From Mediterraneibacter gnavus ATCC 29149 (GTDB lineage Bacteria > Bacillota > Clostridia > Lachnospirales > Lachnospiraceae): a stretch of 64,000 bases of DNA. Numbering within the stretch: position 1 is the first letter of the stretch; every line of letters begins with the position of its first letter. This document shows, piece by piece, positions 36,928 through 47,100 of this stretch. Below the pieces are notes generated by a model. The model was not told the DNA's origin and searched no databases. It saw nothing but the letters and a program-made list of their open reading frames with translations. Location of the stretch: contig NZ_CP043051.1 of assembly GCF_008121495.1 (NCBI RefSeq), positions 744,001-808,000 on the forward strand, written 5' to 3'. The translations under genes and the position numbers were made by a program.

Positions 36928-37118
36928 TTAATCTTCCCAGGCGATTGCAGACACAGGACACGAGTCGATGGCCTCCTGTACAGCACCTTGATTTTCAGCG
37001 TTTGCTGGTTGATACGCTTCCGCCTTTCCCTGCTCGTTCATACGGAAAACCTCGTCGCAGATCCACAGCAAAGCCCACAGCCAATGCAGAGATCCTTATC
37101 TACTTTTGTTGCTTTCAT
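36928..37118 (-). pseudogene. Short ferredoxin with a frameshift
   Basis: AGGAAGGTG precedes an ATG, and translation gives MKATKVDKDLCIGCGLC, the first half of a 4Fe-4S ferredoxin. One base appears missing in TGCTGTGG-ATCTGC, and the frame then stops. In the shifted frame the protein continues as ICDEVFRMNEQGKAEAYQP and ends DSCPVSAIAWED. Restoring one base would give a normal ferredoxin of about 63 residues that could feed electrons to Hcp. A sequencing error cannot be excluded. Confidence 0.75.
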
Positions 37119-37151
37119 AAAATCACCTTCCTTTGTCAATTTTGCGTTTGA

Positions 37152-37484
37152 TTAAAATACAACTACTAAAAGCATCTTGAACGCTTCCTGCCCATATACC
37201 GCATGGGGATGGCCTGCTGGCATGACAATAGATTCTCCTTCGTGCAGCAGATATTCAACGCCATCAATCGTGATTTTTCCGATACCATCCAAGCAGGTGA
37301 CGAAGGCGTCCCCACCCGATTCATGGGTGCTGATCTCTTCGCCCTTTGCGAATGAGAACAGGGTAATACTTACTGCCTGGTTTTGTGTCAAAGTTTTGCT
37401 GACAACCTGCCCCTCCTGATAAGAAATTTGTTCTCTCAGCGTCAGTACTTCTGATTGAGCAATGTTTTTCATTTTTTTACTCAT
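37152..37484 (-). CDS. Cupin domain protein
   Basis: The 110-residue protein has one cupin fold: FSFAKGEEISTHESGGDAF holds the first metal motif (H and E), and LLHEGESIVMPAGHPHAVYG the second (H, H). AGGAGAG lies just before the ATG at 37484. It sits in the hcp unit. Cupins in this setting are usually small sensors or protective proteins, and no enzyme activity is evident. Confidence 0.8.
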   Translation of the reverse strand: MSKKMKNIAQSEVLTLREQISYQEGQVVSKTLTQNQAVSITLFSFAKGEEISTHESGGDAFVTCLDGIGKITIDGVEYLLHEGESIVMPAGHPHAVYGQEAFKMLLVVVF

Positions 37485-37497
37485 AGTATCTCTCCTT

Positions 37498-38208
37498 TTA
37501 TTCCAAAATTTTACCACCCAACGAAATCGTAACAATCTGCCAAGGAATGAATTTTCCGCTTGCCTGCAACGCTTTTTTGGCAGCTAATTCCAGTCCGCCG
37601 CAGCAGGGAACTTCCATGCGTACAACCGTCACACTTTGAATGTTGTTGTTTTGAATGATCTGCGTCAGCTTTTCGCTGTAGTCTATGCTGTCAAGCTTTG
37701 GACAGCCGATAATCGTAATTTTCCCACGCATGAAATCCTCGTGCATTCTGGCATAGGCGTATGCACTGCAATCCGCTGCAATTAACAATTTTGCGCCGTC
37801 AAAATATGGTGCATTAGTCGGTACCAGTTTGATTTGGCATGGCCATTGTCCCAACTGTGATTCTGTCTGTACCCGGGCAGAAGGAGTTGTTTCTTGTGAA
37901 TGTTGAATACGCTGCATTCGACTGCCGGGGCAGCCTGTATGGGGAACAGCGGCATGATTGCTTTTCGCTTTTTTCCTCATATTTTCCTGCACAGCTTTTT
38001 CATCATAGGCGGCAGCTTCTCTCTCCACAAAGGAAATTGCACCTGTCGGGCAGGTTGGCAGACAATCTCCCAAACCATCACAATAATCATCTCGCAGAAG
38101 TGTTGCTTTGCCGTTTACCATGCCGATTGCACCCTCGTGACAAGCTTCGGCACACGCACCGCATCCGTTACATTTTTCTTCATCTATTTGGATAATTCTT
38201 CGAATCAT
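37498..38208 (-). CDS. 4Fe-4S binding protein of the hcp module
   Basis: The 236-residue protein begins with two ferredoxin-type clusters (CNGCGACAEACHEGAI near residues 13-28, and CDGLGDCLPTCPTGAI near 43-58). A conserved C-terminal half follows with LLIAADCSAYAYA, ITIIGCPKLD and MEVPCCGGLELA, cysteines that may bind a further cluster. This protein type is common beside hcp in clostridia and probably passes electrons or senses redox state. It is the first gene of the leftward unit, about 90 nt from the divergent regulator. Confidence 0.8.
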   Translation of the reverse strand: MIRRIIQIDEEKCNGCGACAEACHEGAIGMVNGKATLLRDDYCDGLGDCLPTCPTGAISFVEREAAAYDEKAVQENMRKKAKSNHAAVPHTGCPGSRMQRIQHSQETTPSARVQTESQLGQWPCQIKLVPTNAPYFDGAKLLIAADCSAYAYARMHEDFMRGKITIIGCPKLDSIDYSEKLTQIIQNNNIQSVTVVRMEVPCCGGLELAAKKALQASGKFIPWQIVTISLGGKILE

Positions 38209-38270
38209 TTTATACCATCCTTTCTCTTGTCTTTCTGGGCATAGTATATTATAATTAAAAATAAAAATCT

Positions 38271-38284
38271 GTTGTTATAACAAC
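38271..38284. promoter_or_regulatory. Perfect palindrome, likely Crp/Fnr-type operator
   Basis: GTTGTTATAACAAC is a perfect 14-bp palindrome between the leftward hcp unit and the rightward Crp/Fnr gene, 15 nt before the latter's ATG. Size and place fit an operator for the encoded regulator, controlling both directions. Confidence 0.6.
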
Positions 38285-38299
38285 GAAAGGGTAAAAAAT

Positions 38300-38947
38300 A
38301 TGAAATTATCCGATATGCAGCTATTCCGTGGGTTAGAAGAAGATGACATCTCCTCGCTTTTAAGCTGTTTGAATAGTGTAAAACGCAATTATAAAAAAGG
38401 AGAAGTAATTCTTTCAGAAGGGAGTATTATAGAGAATATCGGCATTGTACTGTCAGGCATGGCAATGATATCTTGTAACGAAATTTGGGGGAATACCAGC
38501 ATTTTAGGAAGTGTTGCACCTGGTTCTGTATTTGCTGAGGTATATGCCTGTATTCCGGGACAGCCGATGCTGGTTACAGTGTCTGCCGTGGAAGATACCT
38601 CTGTGTTGTTTATGAATGTGGGACGTGTTCTGACTACCTGCACAAACGCCTGCCCTTTTCATACAAACCTTGCACGAAATCTACTGACTGTCTGTGCTCA
38701 TAAAAGTCTGCAACTTTCACAAAGGATTTTGCACACCAGTTCCAAATCCATACGAGGCCGATTGATGTCTTATTTTTCAGAATGCGCAAAACATGCCGGA
38801 AGCAATTCTTTTCTGATTCCATATAACCGCCAGCAATTAGCAGATTACTTGAATGTTGACCGCAGTACTATGTGCAACGAGCTTTCTAAAATGCAGAAAG
38901 ATGGCATGATTGAATATAAAAAAAATCGTATTTTGCTCAAAGACTGA
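38300..38947 (+). CDS. Crp/Fnr family transcriptional regulator
   Basis: The 215-residue protein has an N-terminal cyclic-nucleotide-like beta barrel (GEVILSEGSIIENIGIVLSG, the phosphate-binding-like SVAPGSVFAEVYACIPGQP), a long dimer helix, and a C-terminal helix-turn-helix (NRQQLADYLNVDRSTMCNEL). Cysteines at TTCTNACPF lie near the dimer helix and could sense redox or nitric oxide, but no Fnr cluster motif is clear. Divergence from the hcp unit and the palindrome suggest it activates hcp under nitrosative stress, as in related clostridia. Confidence 0.88.
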   Translation: MKLSDMQLFRGLEEDDISSLLSCLNSVKRNYKKGEVILSEGSIIENIGIVLSGMAMISCNEIWGNTSILGSVAPGSVFAEVYACIPGQPMLVTVSAVEDTSVLFMNVGRVLTTCTNACPFHTNLARNLLTVCAHKSLQLSQRILHTSSKSIRGRLMSYFSECAKHAGSNSFLIPYNRQQLADYLNVDRSTMCNELSKMQKDGMIEYKKNRILLKD

Positions 38948-39243
38948 GATTTAAGGAATGGTATGAATTTGAATAGGGATTGATTTTTTAAGCAAAATCG
39001 CTTATGATCTGAAATAGAATATAGTGCTATTATCCACAGTTACGGAGCAAGTGTTATCAACACCGATAACCAAATGATAACATTAGCCTGTATAGGCAGG
39101 ATAATATGGATAAATCAAATAATCAAAAGAACTGTAAACACGACAGAGAATAATCTCTAAACAAAATTGATTAGTAATTGTCGAATTTGAATAATAAACC
39201 AAACCCCAGAGTGCCCTATTTTTTTATTCCGTGATGTTAAAAC
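38948..39243. other. Gap without genes
   Basis: No gene is seen. A perfect 8-bp inverted repeat, TGTTATCA and TGATAACA, lies at 39052-39082. Bases 39160-39220 are loosely similar to 35085-35150 on the other side of the hcp module (see findings). Confidence 0.4.
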
Positions 39244-39374
39244 TCAGAAATTTCCGCTTTTTCCGCATAATTTCTTATATTTCGGTATGGTTGTATTGGC
39301 CATAAAATCATCCAATTTTTCTATGCTGCCATTAACCATCTCGCACGTACTGATCGCATCCGAAAAAACAGCTA
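39244..39374 (-). pseudogene. 42-codon C-terminal fragment cut by an IS630-type element
   Basis: Leftward from the element's left end, a clean frame reads AVFSDAISTCEMVNGSIEKL then DDFMANTTIPKYKKL and stops at 39244. Codon use looks genuine, but no family is recognised. The front of the gene is not visible on the other side of the element. Confidence 0.35.
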
Positions 39375-40650
39375 GTGTGCTGTATCGTTGATATTTAACA
39401 TTACTACTGCATCTTATTCAGATGCAGTAGTAAATGTCGGATACAAGGAATTCAATTTAATTCTTGCATCCTCCGTTCGAAATTGCCAGTTTACCTTTGC
39501 GGCTACGGTATTTCGTTCAACTTCCCATGCTGATAATTCCTTACGAAGATTTGAAATATTATCAATCCTTCTGTTCAAACATTGTCTGGTCATGACGTTA
39601 AGTTCGATTTCTGCAATATCAAGCCAGCTGCCATGTTTTGGTGTGTAGTGAATCTCCAACCGCTTCATGATTCTTCTGGCTTCATCAGCAGGGTAACGTT
39701 TGTACAATGATGCTGGTTTATGTGTATTAAGATTATCCATTACAAGAATTATTTTTCTACATCTGGATACATGACATCGGCAAGATATTTGATTTCTTCT
39801 GCCCAGTCAATTGCAGTCCGATGTTCCCGAACACTTACATGATGAGCTCCACCAAGCGGTTCTACGAATGCAAAAATGCTGCATGTACCATTTCTGACAT
39901 ACTCAGAATCTACTTTCTGGTCATTGCCGGGGCGCATAGGAAGTGGGGATCTTGCCTCGCCAAGTAACTGATATGGTTTTTCGTCCATACAAACAACGGG
40001 GCGTTGTGGGTTATATGGAAGTTCGTATACATCGAGAACATCCTCCATACAAGCTATAAATTCTGCGTCCTCTCTTGAGGGAATGCACCAGTATTCATTT
40101 TTGTGAGGTCGAAGTTTGTTTTTTTTAAGGCTCTACGGATAGCATCTTTGCTAACCGGTGTATCAAGCACTACTTTGGCTTCTTTTTCCAGCAGACGCAA
40201 AGTCCATCTGGAATGACCTTCTGGAACAGGACCGCAGGCAAGTTCAATAATACGTGCTTCTGCACGTCCATCAAGGATACGCCTTGCATTGTCGGAATTG
40301 ATATTTCTTTTGAACTCGGTAACCGCTTCAATGCCACCGGAAAAATATTTGGTCACTGTATTCGTTACAGTTGTCAGGCAAACACCATTTGATCTTGCGG
40401 ATTGCTCATGGGTTAATACTTTCCCATGAGCCTCATCCAAATCAATAATAATCTGGCATCTGCTTCGAATAGTTTTAGATGTATTACTTTTGCGAATTAT
40501 AGATTTTAATGTCTTCAATTCATCATCTGTAAGTTTAATGACATATTTTCTTGGTCTTGCCATATAAATCACCGCCGTTTTCTTTTATTTTAACATGAAG
40601 CGGCTATAATAGCTATAAATATTTAGTTAAATGTCAACAATACAGTATAC
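39375..40650 (-). mobile_element. IS630-type element, decayed
   Basis: The ends are imperfect inverted repeats: GTGTGCTGTATCGTTGATAT on the left, and GTATACTGTATTGTTGACAT when the right end is read on the other strand, both continuing with TTAAC. The dinucleotide TA flanks each end, as expected for IS630/Tc1-type insertion. The transposase is split in three frames, so the element is probably immobile. Confidence 0.75.
39414..40572 (-). pseudogene. IS630-family transposase in three frames
   Basis: Leftward pieces are at 40572-40054 (172 codons, helix-turn-helix front KLTDDELKTLKSIIRKSNTS), 40048-39749 (VVCMDEKPYQLL with the first catalytic aspartate) and 39740-39414 (MDNLNTHKPASL with the second, and KHGSWLDIAEIELN with the acidic end). 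The first junction lies at a run of eight A's (TTAAAAAAAACAAAC), where a -1 slip restores the protein; IS630 elements can use programmed frameshifting there. The second, GAAAAATAATT, lacks one base and is not a classical slippery site, so the gene is probably dead. Confidence 0.8.
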
Positions 40651-40779
40651 TAGATATCATCCAGCAGAATTTCACAGCACTGCTCAATGCTCCTCAAATA
40701 TCAAACAACGATATCAATCGTACCATTGCACCACCACTTCAACATTAATATTAGAAACGTTTTAAACTATATAACACAA

Positions 40780-40812
40780 GAAAACTGATTCCACCGCAAT
40801 GGATCAGTTTTC
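40780..40812 (-). terminator. Terminator of the pilus operon
   Basis: AAAACTGATTCC and GGATCAGTTTT pair around ACCGCAAT, just after the stop of the minor pilin gene. Leftward, TTTTCTTG follows. The short gap 40651-40779 holds no clear gene. Confidence 0.75.
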
Positions 40813-40824
40813 TTTAAATAATAG

Positions 40825-41556
40825 CTACTTCATTTTTCTCTTTTTATATAATCCTACAATCAAACCAAGACTAACAATCGCTATTAAAAACCATGCAACT
40901 ATATTTGTTGTATCTCCGGTTTTTACCGTATTTATTATTTTCTGAATAGTATTTGGCTTATCTGATTTTGAAGGTGCCGGATCCTTTGGCTTATCTGGAT
41001 TGTTCGGTGGTGTTTCTGGTGAAACCCATTCAGCTTTTGGCTCTATCGTTACATTATATTCTACATTCCCATTGATTTCAGATGGAATATTAACAAGGAA
41101 TGGAGCAGATTCAAATTTATCTGTACCACTTTCCACATTTCCAATCTGTGCAATCAGATAAATTCCTTCATCCAATTCTCCAAAACTCGTGCGTCCCGAA
41201 CTATCTGTTTCTTGCATTAAGCCTGAAATATCATTTTCCTTCGCAAATGCATACAATTGTTTTGCTTGTTTTTCTCTTGCTTCTGCACTGGTATCTTGCA
41301 ATGATATCCCTGAATCTTTAAAACCATTTTCCCAGACCAGCTCATCATTTTTCATATATTGAATTGGAAATATCGAGAACTTTGCTCCGGAAAGAGCTAC
41401 TTCTTTATCCGAACTATTTCTCCCTTTGTAGATAATTTGAATGCTTCCTGTTCTGCTTCCTGCTTCAGCATGAATTGTTGAAATATTTATAAAACTACCG
41501 ACAAGAAAAAGCATAACGAATAAAATAATGTGAATACTTCTTATCTTCTTTCGCAC
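40825..41556 (-). CDS. Minor/basal pilin with sortase signal
   Basis: The 243-residue surface protein starts with a signal peptide (KIRSIHIILFVMLFLVGS), continues with a SpaA/Cna-B-like domain (SGAKFSIFPIQYM, then SFGELDEGIYLIAQIG with the E that makes isopeptide bonds), has a proline-rich linker (SPETPPNNPDKPKDPAPSK) and ends with a cell-wall sorting signal VKTGD, a hydrophobic helix and KKRKMK. It starts at a GTG (41556) with AGGAGG upstream, overlapping the sortase gene by 16 nt. Last in the pilus operon, with a linker typical of wall-anchored bases, it is probably the basal pilin. Confidence 0.8.
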   Translation of the reverse strand: MRKKIRSIHIILFVMLFLVGSFINISTIHAEAGSRTGSIQIIYKGRNSSDKEVALSGAKFSIFPIQYMKNDELVWENGFKDSGISLQDTSAEAREKQAKQLYAFAKENDISGLMQETDSSGRTSFGELDEGIYLIAQIGNVESGTDKFESAPFLVNIPSEINGNVEYNVTIEPKAEWVSPETPPNNPDKPKDPAPSKSDKPNTIQKIINTVKTGDTTNIVAWFLIAIVSLGLIVGLYKKRKMK

Positions 41557-42422
41557 CTTACTTTCCTCCTTTTTCTATCTCGTATACTATAAATTACAGC
41601 AATCAGCAACCCTATAAAAATTACTATAATTGTTACAATCAGCACTTTAGCAGTAAAAGATAACTCCGGTTTTATATTTGTATCCGGCTCTTGCTTCGTT
41701 GCCTCTTCATAAGGTATTCTCTCTCCACGTACTAAAAGTCTGTGTGTATTGATTGCAAATGGTGTACAAGTAACAAGTGTTGCATAATCCTTGCCTGGTT
41801 CAATAGATAACCCATCTGTCTCTTCCGGTAAAACTGTTAATATCTGATCAATCTGATATGCCAGTGTTTCATCTAAAACCTTAATGTAAAAAATATCCCC
41901 TACTTCCAGTTTATCCATATTGGTAAATAGCGTTTTTGTCGGAAGACCTCTATGTCCAGTCAGAACTGTATGTGTACTTTCTCCACCAACCGGAAGAGAT
42001 GTACCCCAAAAATGTCCGACACCTGCCTGCAAAACTGCTTCACTTGTTCCATGATAAATTGGAAGTTCTATATTAATCTTAGGAATACGAATGTATCCCA
42101 TCATTCCAGAACCATCTACGTTCAACAGTCCCTCATAGCGAGCATCTATCTCCACATCTTCTTGCGAAAATGGATCAATCAAATCAATATTTCCCAGCAT
42201 TTCCTGATTGTATGCTCTCGCATCTTCCAACATCTGCTCTTTTTCTGCCTTACTCAACTTTACGCTTTCCTCATCATAATAGGATACCACTTTGGAGCCA
42301 TTCTTTTCATTCAGATAACTACTGAACGTTGGATATAACAATACGGAGAATGCAACCAAAAGCACGATCAGACGAATCATATCTTTTATTGTTATCTTCC
42401 TTTTTTTCTTCTTACTCTTCAT
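41541..42422 (-). CDS. Class C (pilin-polymerising) sortase
   Basis: The 293-residue membrane sortase has an N-terminal helix, the catalytic histidine in LTGHRGLPTKTLFTNM, the cysteine in YATLVTCTPFAINTHRLLVRG with the downstream arginine, and a C-terminal membrane helix, which is the mark of class C. It joins pilin subunits by LPxTG-like signals and isopeptide bonds. GGGAGAATGAA precedes the start. The lid motif (DPF in IDLIDPFSQE near residue 84) is present. Confidence 0.93.
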   Translation of the reverse strand: MKSKKKKRKITIKDMIRLIVLLVAFSVLLYPTFSSYLNEKNGSKVVSYYDEESVKLSKAEKEQMLEDARAYNQEMLGNIDLIDPFSQEDVEIDARYEGLLNVDGSGMMGYIRIPKINIELPIYHGTSEAVLQAGVGHFWGTSLPVGGESTHTVLTGHRGLPTKTLFTNMDKLEVGDIFYIKVLDETLAYQIDQILTVLPEETDGLSIEPGKDYATLVTCTPFAINTHRLLVRGERIPYEEATKQEPDTNIKPELSFTAKVLIVTIIVIFIGLLIAVIYSIRDRKRRKVRCERR

Positions 42423-42519
42423 TTCATTCTCCCTGTTGTTATACTTGGAATTGCGGTTACCTTCCGTGGAAGATAACCGCCCATTCTTTAAATCTTATCT
42501 TATATCTCTGGTAAAACTA

Positions 42520-44130
42520 TTATGCTTCTTTTCTTTTATCACGGATGAAGCTTACTGCTACACCGAATACAAGAAGAGCTGCGATTACAGCAAATGCGAT
42601 TGCTCCACGTCCACCAGTGGATGGAAGGAGGGAACCTGTGCTGTTTTCGATGTCGATGATTTTGTCATTTTCAACTGTTCCATCTTTGGAAATCGTCCAC
42701 TTATTTACATCTGTATCTGCACTCTTTGTGATTTTAATTACGACTGGTGCTGTCAACTTATTGAATCCGTCTGGTGCCTTTGTCTCTACTAAATAGTATG
42801 TTCCTTCTGCAAGACCATTGACATGGAGGTTGTAACCTTTTTCCTCAATATTTTCAACTGACTCAAATTCTGTAGTAGTAGATGCTGGATCTACCACATA
42901 GTTACCTGCAACGCCTGCAACTACAGGAGATACTTTAATCGCTTTTGATTCATCATTTGCTTTAGCATCAGCTTCGCTTGAATATAATCTAAATTTTGCA
43001 CCTGCTAACTTTTCTAATGAAGCTCCATCAGTACCTGCTTTTTTCTTTAAGATATCTAACGAATAGGTCGGTGTCTTTGCTTCACTTGGCGTTGTAGTTG
43101 TTGTATTACCTGAATCATTACCATACTCTAAATGAGCCTTGTTCTGTTCTGTTACAACTGCGGCTTTATTTACTTTTGCATAATATGTAACGGTGAATGC
43201 TTTTCCTTTGTTTGCCTGGTTATCTCTTACCCATGCAGACAGGTCAAGAGCCATTGTTCTGTTGCCTTCACCGGAAAGTGCTGCTGTTGTAGGTGTTGTT
43301 CCTACCGCTGTAACGCCTGTATCTTTAAATGCAATTGTAACATTTGCTTCAGTTGCATTATCAAGAGCATCTCCGTCGGCATTCTTTACAAAATCAAGAC
43401 CTGTTGACAATGTATCGTGGATTTTGTATACATATTCTGCATATCCTGTTGTATCCGGAATAGAAGCTGTTACGGTATATTTCACTACCTGTCCGATACT
43501 TACAGTCTCTTTGTCAGCTTTTTTCTCAATGCTTGGTGTTTCTGATTTTAAGTTTACTTGAGTTGTATCAGCGTCTACTGTAACTAAGGAAGACTGAATC
43601 TCTTTTCCACCAGTTACATATACTAAGTAGTAACCTGCATCTAAGCCTGTAAATTTATAAGATGTTACATCTTCAAGTTTTCCAGAGTTTGCTGTAGCAT
43701 CTAATTTAGGGTTCTTAGTTAATGCCTGTGTTGTAAAAGCATTCGCAAAATTCTGTACCTCTGTAGAATTATTTTCACCAAGATTTTTTACAGCTTTTGC
43801 AATGTCCTCATCTGTAGAAGATGTTGTAATTGTTGCAGTATTTAATGCAGCTACCAATACATCTTTATAACCAGCTGCAGTATTCACTGTATATGCATAG
43901 TTCTTTGCTCCTGTTGTACCAGACTCTGTCACATCAAATAATTTGTACAGATAAATGGTCTGATCTTTGAGTGTCTGTGTCGGAACGCCCGCTCCTGATT
44001 TCACAGTAACTGTAAGTGAGTTTCCTCCAGCAGCTGCTGGTGTTCCTCCTGCGGCAAATGCAGTGACAGACATAGCCATCATCATAATCGCTGCCAGCAT
44101 TAATGCCATGATTTTTTTCATTCTCTTCAT
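42520..44130 (-). CDS. Backbone pilin, SpaA/SpaH isopeptide-forming
   Basis: The 536-residue protein has a signal peptide (MALMLAAIMMMAMSVTAFAA), a tandem set of Ig-like pilin domains with isopeptide-forming residues (TYSLDILKKKAGTDG; GLAEGTYYLVETKAPDGFNK with its E), and a sorting signal LPSTGGRGAIAF followed by a membrane helix and DKRKEA. Size and D1-D3 domain set fit the major subunit polymerised by the adjacent sortase. AGGAGAT lies upstream. Confidence 0.92.
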   Translation of the reverse strand: MKRMKKIMALMLAAIMMMAMSVTAFAAGGTPAAAGGNSLTVTVKSGAGVPTQTLKDQTIYLYKLFDVTESGTTGAKNYAYTVNTAAGYKDVLVAALNTATITTSSTDEDIAKAVKNLGENNSTEVQNFANAFTTQALTKNPKLDATANSGKLEDVTSYKFTGLDAGYYLVYVTGGKEIQSSLVTVDADTTQVNLKSETPSIEKKADKETVSIGQVVKYTVTASIPDTTGYAEYVYKIHDTLSTGLDFVKNADGDALDNATEANVTIAFKDTGVTAVGTTPTTAALSGEGNRTMALDLSAWVRDNQANKGKAFTVTYYAKVNKAAVVTEQNKAHLEYGNDSGNTTTTTPSEAKTPTYSLDILKKKAGTDGASLEKLAGAKFRLYSSEADAKANDESKAIKVSPVVAGVAGNYVVDPASTTTEFESVENIEEKGYNLHVNGLAEGTYYLVETKAPDGFNKLTAPVVIKITKSADTDVNKWTISKDGTVENDKIIDIENSTGSLLPSTGGRGAIAFAVIAALLVFGVAVSFIRDKRKEA

Positions 44131-44161
44131 GTCCTTTATCTCCTTTTCTTGAGAATTTTTT

Positions 44162-47100
44162 TTATAGTTTTTCTGCTTTTTTATTTTCCTTGCATTTTTT
44201 ATATCTCATTATGAAATATACCAGGAAAAGCAGAACAGCTATCAGGTAAATCAAATAGCTTCCGTATCCTCCGGTATCCGGAAGACCTGGGAAATGTTTG
44301 TTGGTTATCGTAAACGTAAATCCATCATCTGATTTTTTTATCGTTGTCGTATAACCATCTATTTTTGTTTCTGTAACGGAATATGTGTAATAGTGAATGG
44401 TTTTATTTTCATCCGTCGTATATGCTGGAAGCCCTTTGATTACTTCCTGCCAGGTAGATTTATCACTAGAACCACTTATAATATAGTCCCCATATCCTGG
44501 AACAGTTTCTGTCTGTTCTTTTCCTGCTGCATCTGTCCAGGTACGAGATATCGTTACCGTAATGTTATCCGGACGTTTTTTATCCAGATTGTTTAGATCC
44601 TTCCAAACTTTATTGATTGTCAGCTTGATATGTTCATCACATGGATCCTGTGACTCGGATGGCTCCGGAGTACCACTTTCTCCTGTGTTCAATGTTGTTT
44701 TAGTATCTGACATCAATACTGCTTTTGCTGGCGATTCATAGGCATTAAGATCTGCTTTCACTGAATCACTCTTGCTTGCCAGAACAGCATTCTTTAAAGT
44801 CTCAAAGGTCTTTACCGGATTCATATGTCCTATTGTATAAATATCCCATCCACTTGCATCATCCTTTTCATGACTGCTGTTCAAGATACTGTTATTCTTT
44901 TTAATTTCATCTAAAGATTGATCTAATTTTCTGTAAATACGGTAATTATTGTTCTCGCCTTCCACCTTATCTAATGTATTGAATTGATATTGCGAATCCA
45001 GTTCACTTTTTCCGCTAAATGGTCCAACAAGATCTTTTGTTCCACGAACCACATCACAGTAATACATGTTGTTGTTCTTCAAAAGTCCTTCATCGTTGAA
45101 TCCAACAAAGCCACCACTTCGTCCGTCTTTAGCATCACCATCATTGTTATTTCCGGCTCCACCGGCATAGACATCATACCCATGACTGACACCGTAGACA
45201 TTACTATCAGTAATTCTTGTTCGATTCGCCTTGATCAGACTCACACTGATATTGGATTTGGCATCATTATCATTCAGCAATCCATTTTCGTCGCATGGAA
45301 GTTTGATGGATGAATCTCCAATCGTAATAATTGCAAGGTCTGTCCGTTGGTCGTTATCCGTTGACTTCTTTGAAAGTCCTACAGATATATCCAGTCCGAG
45401 CAGATTTACATGAAGCAGTTTGCCATCATACAGTGCATCCACTTTGATAATTCCAAGATTGATCTTCAGAAGATTGGAATCCTGGATTTTATCCAGATAT
45501 AATGCTTTTATAAGTTCATTAACAAGCGAGAATATTACATTCACTGCTCCAGAATCCAACTTCAAATCTGCAAGATAAGCGAAACTTGTTCGTCCTGCAA
45601 ATCCGCCGGCTGTTCCACCTGACGCTACCTGTTTCAGTCCAATTTTCTGGTTCGTCTTGTCACCTGCTGTACAATTCGACATTCTTGCAAGATTGGCATA
45701 TCCGATAAATCCTCCGGCAATCTGCTCATCTCCATTTGTACTCTGCACAGTGTAACCCTCATCAGTTCCTGTAACTGCACAGTCATCAATGTGAGAACCA
45801 AAAATGTCCATAACTCCAAGAGCACCACCAAGCAACTGTCCTGTATTGTCTCCAATAACGTCTATCTTGTCTGCCTTAACTACTCCGCTCTTTCCAGAAT
45901 AGCCGACAAATCCTCCGACACTATTCAAACCTCTTACATTGCTTAATTCTGTTACTTTACTGTTTTTCACAGAACCATTTAGCAATGAGCCGCCAAAACC
46001 TCCGGCTGTTCCGCTATATGTAACCTGGTTGTTCTGTCCGGATCTTATCGCTGTGTTTGCGCTGACACTTAAGCCAGCATCCTTACTTCCGCTTACAGTT
46101 CCGTAATATACATAACTTCTAAATGCATCCAGCACATCAGTTCTTCCAAGCTTTAATAATTTATCAAGAAGCGAGGTCTCATTTCCTGCACTGATATTGG
46201 CAACTCCGGCCACGTCAGCAACACCAAAGCATCCTCCGGCATATTCGCCTGCGACTACGGAACGGATATTCTGTACAGAAACTCCTGCCTCTTCCGTATC
46301 CTTCTTACCGAGTACAGTTCCTTCCAGATTTCCGGCAAATCCTCCGGCTGCTTTTGCATAAGAAGTGTTATTACTTTCACTTGTATAAGCACCATTTACG
46401 ATGATTCCCCAGTCATCCCAGGCTTCCACATCCGCATAACAGATTGTTGCGACTGTGGCATTTAATACTTTTATCAAATCTGCTGGTGTACTTAACAGTT
46501 TATTCAGAAGCTGGCTGAGCAATCCTTCTCCTGCAGTTGGATTCAGTGTTGCTACACTTCCTGGTCTGGAGCTTCCGACAAATCCTCCGACATAGCTTCT
46601 TCCGTCAACTCGTCTCAGCTTTGTGACCTTGCAGCGTGCATCATTTTCGCCCCAGATCTGTCCACCGATCAGTTTTCCTACATAACCTCCGGCATAACCG
46701 CAGGTATCCTTGTCATCTACACCTTCTGACTGGACAATCAGTCCACTCTGATAACCCTCTACCGAAGATTTCTTAATCACCGGCACAAATACATTAAGTA
46801 CCTGCAGCATTTGTCCTAATTGCAGATTAAGACCGAGGATATCAACTCCTCCAAGCTTTGCTGCTCCGCCGTTTATCATTTCCCCTGCAAAACCGCCGGC
46901 ACATCGAAGCCCTTTAATTGTCTTCGCCTGATAAGCCTGTCCATTTGTAATAGTTCCGGTCTGCATTGATCCGACATAGCCACCGGCTGCTCCGCCATTT
47001 GCCAGTTTTGTCTCATCTCGGTAATTGACTCTTCCTGCTACAACATTGTATCCGTAAGCATACTTTCCTATGATTGCATCCAGTTCAGCCTGATTACTTA

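Noticed and set aside
40653..40745. Rightward 30-codon frame ending in PPLQH
   Set aside because: It looked like a gene tail after the IS630-type element, but the frame stops at once on the other side and no start was found.
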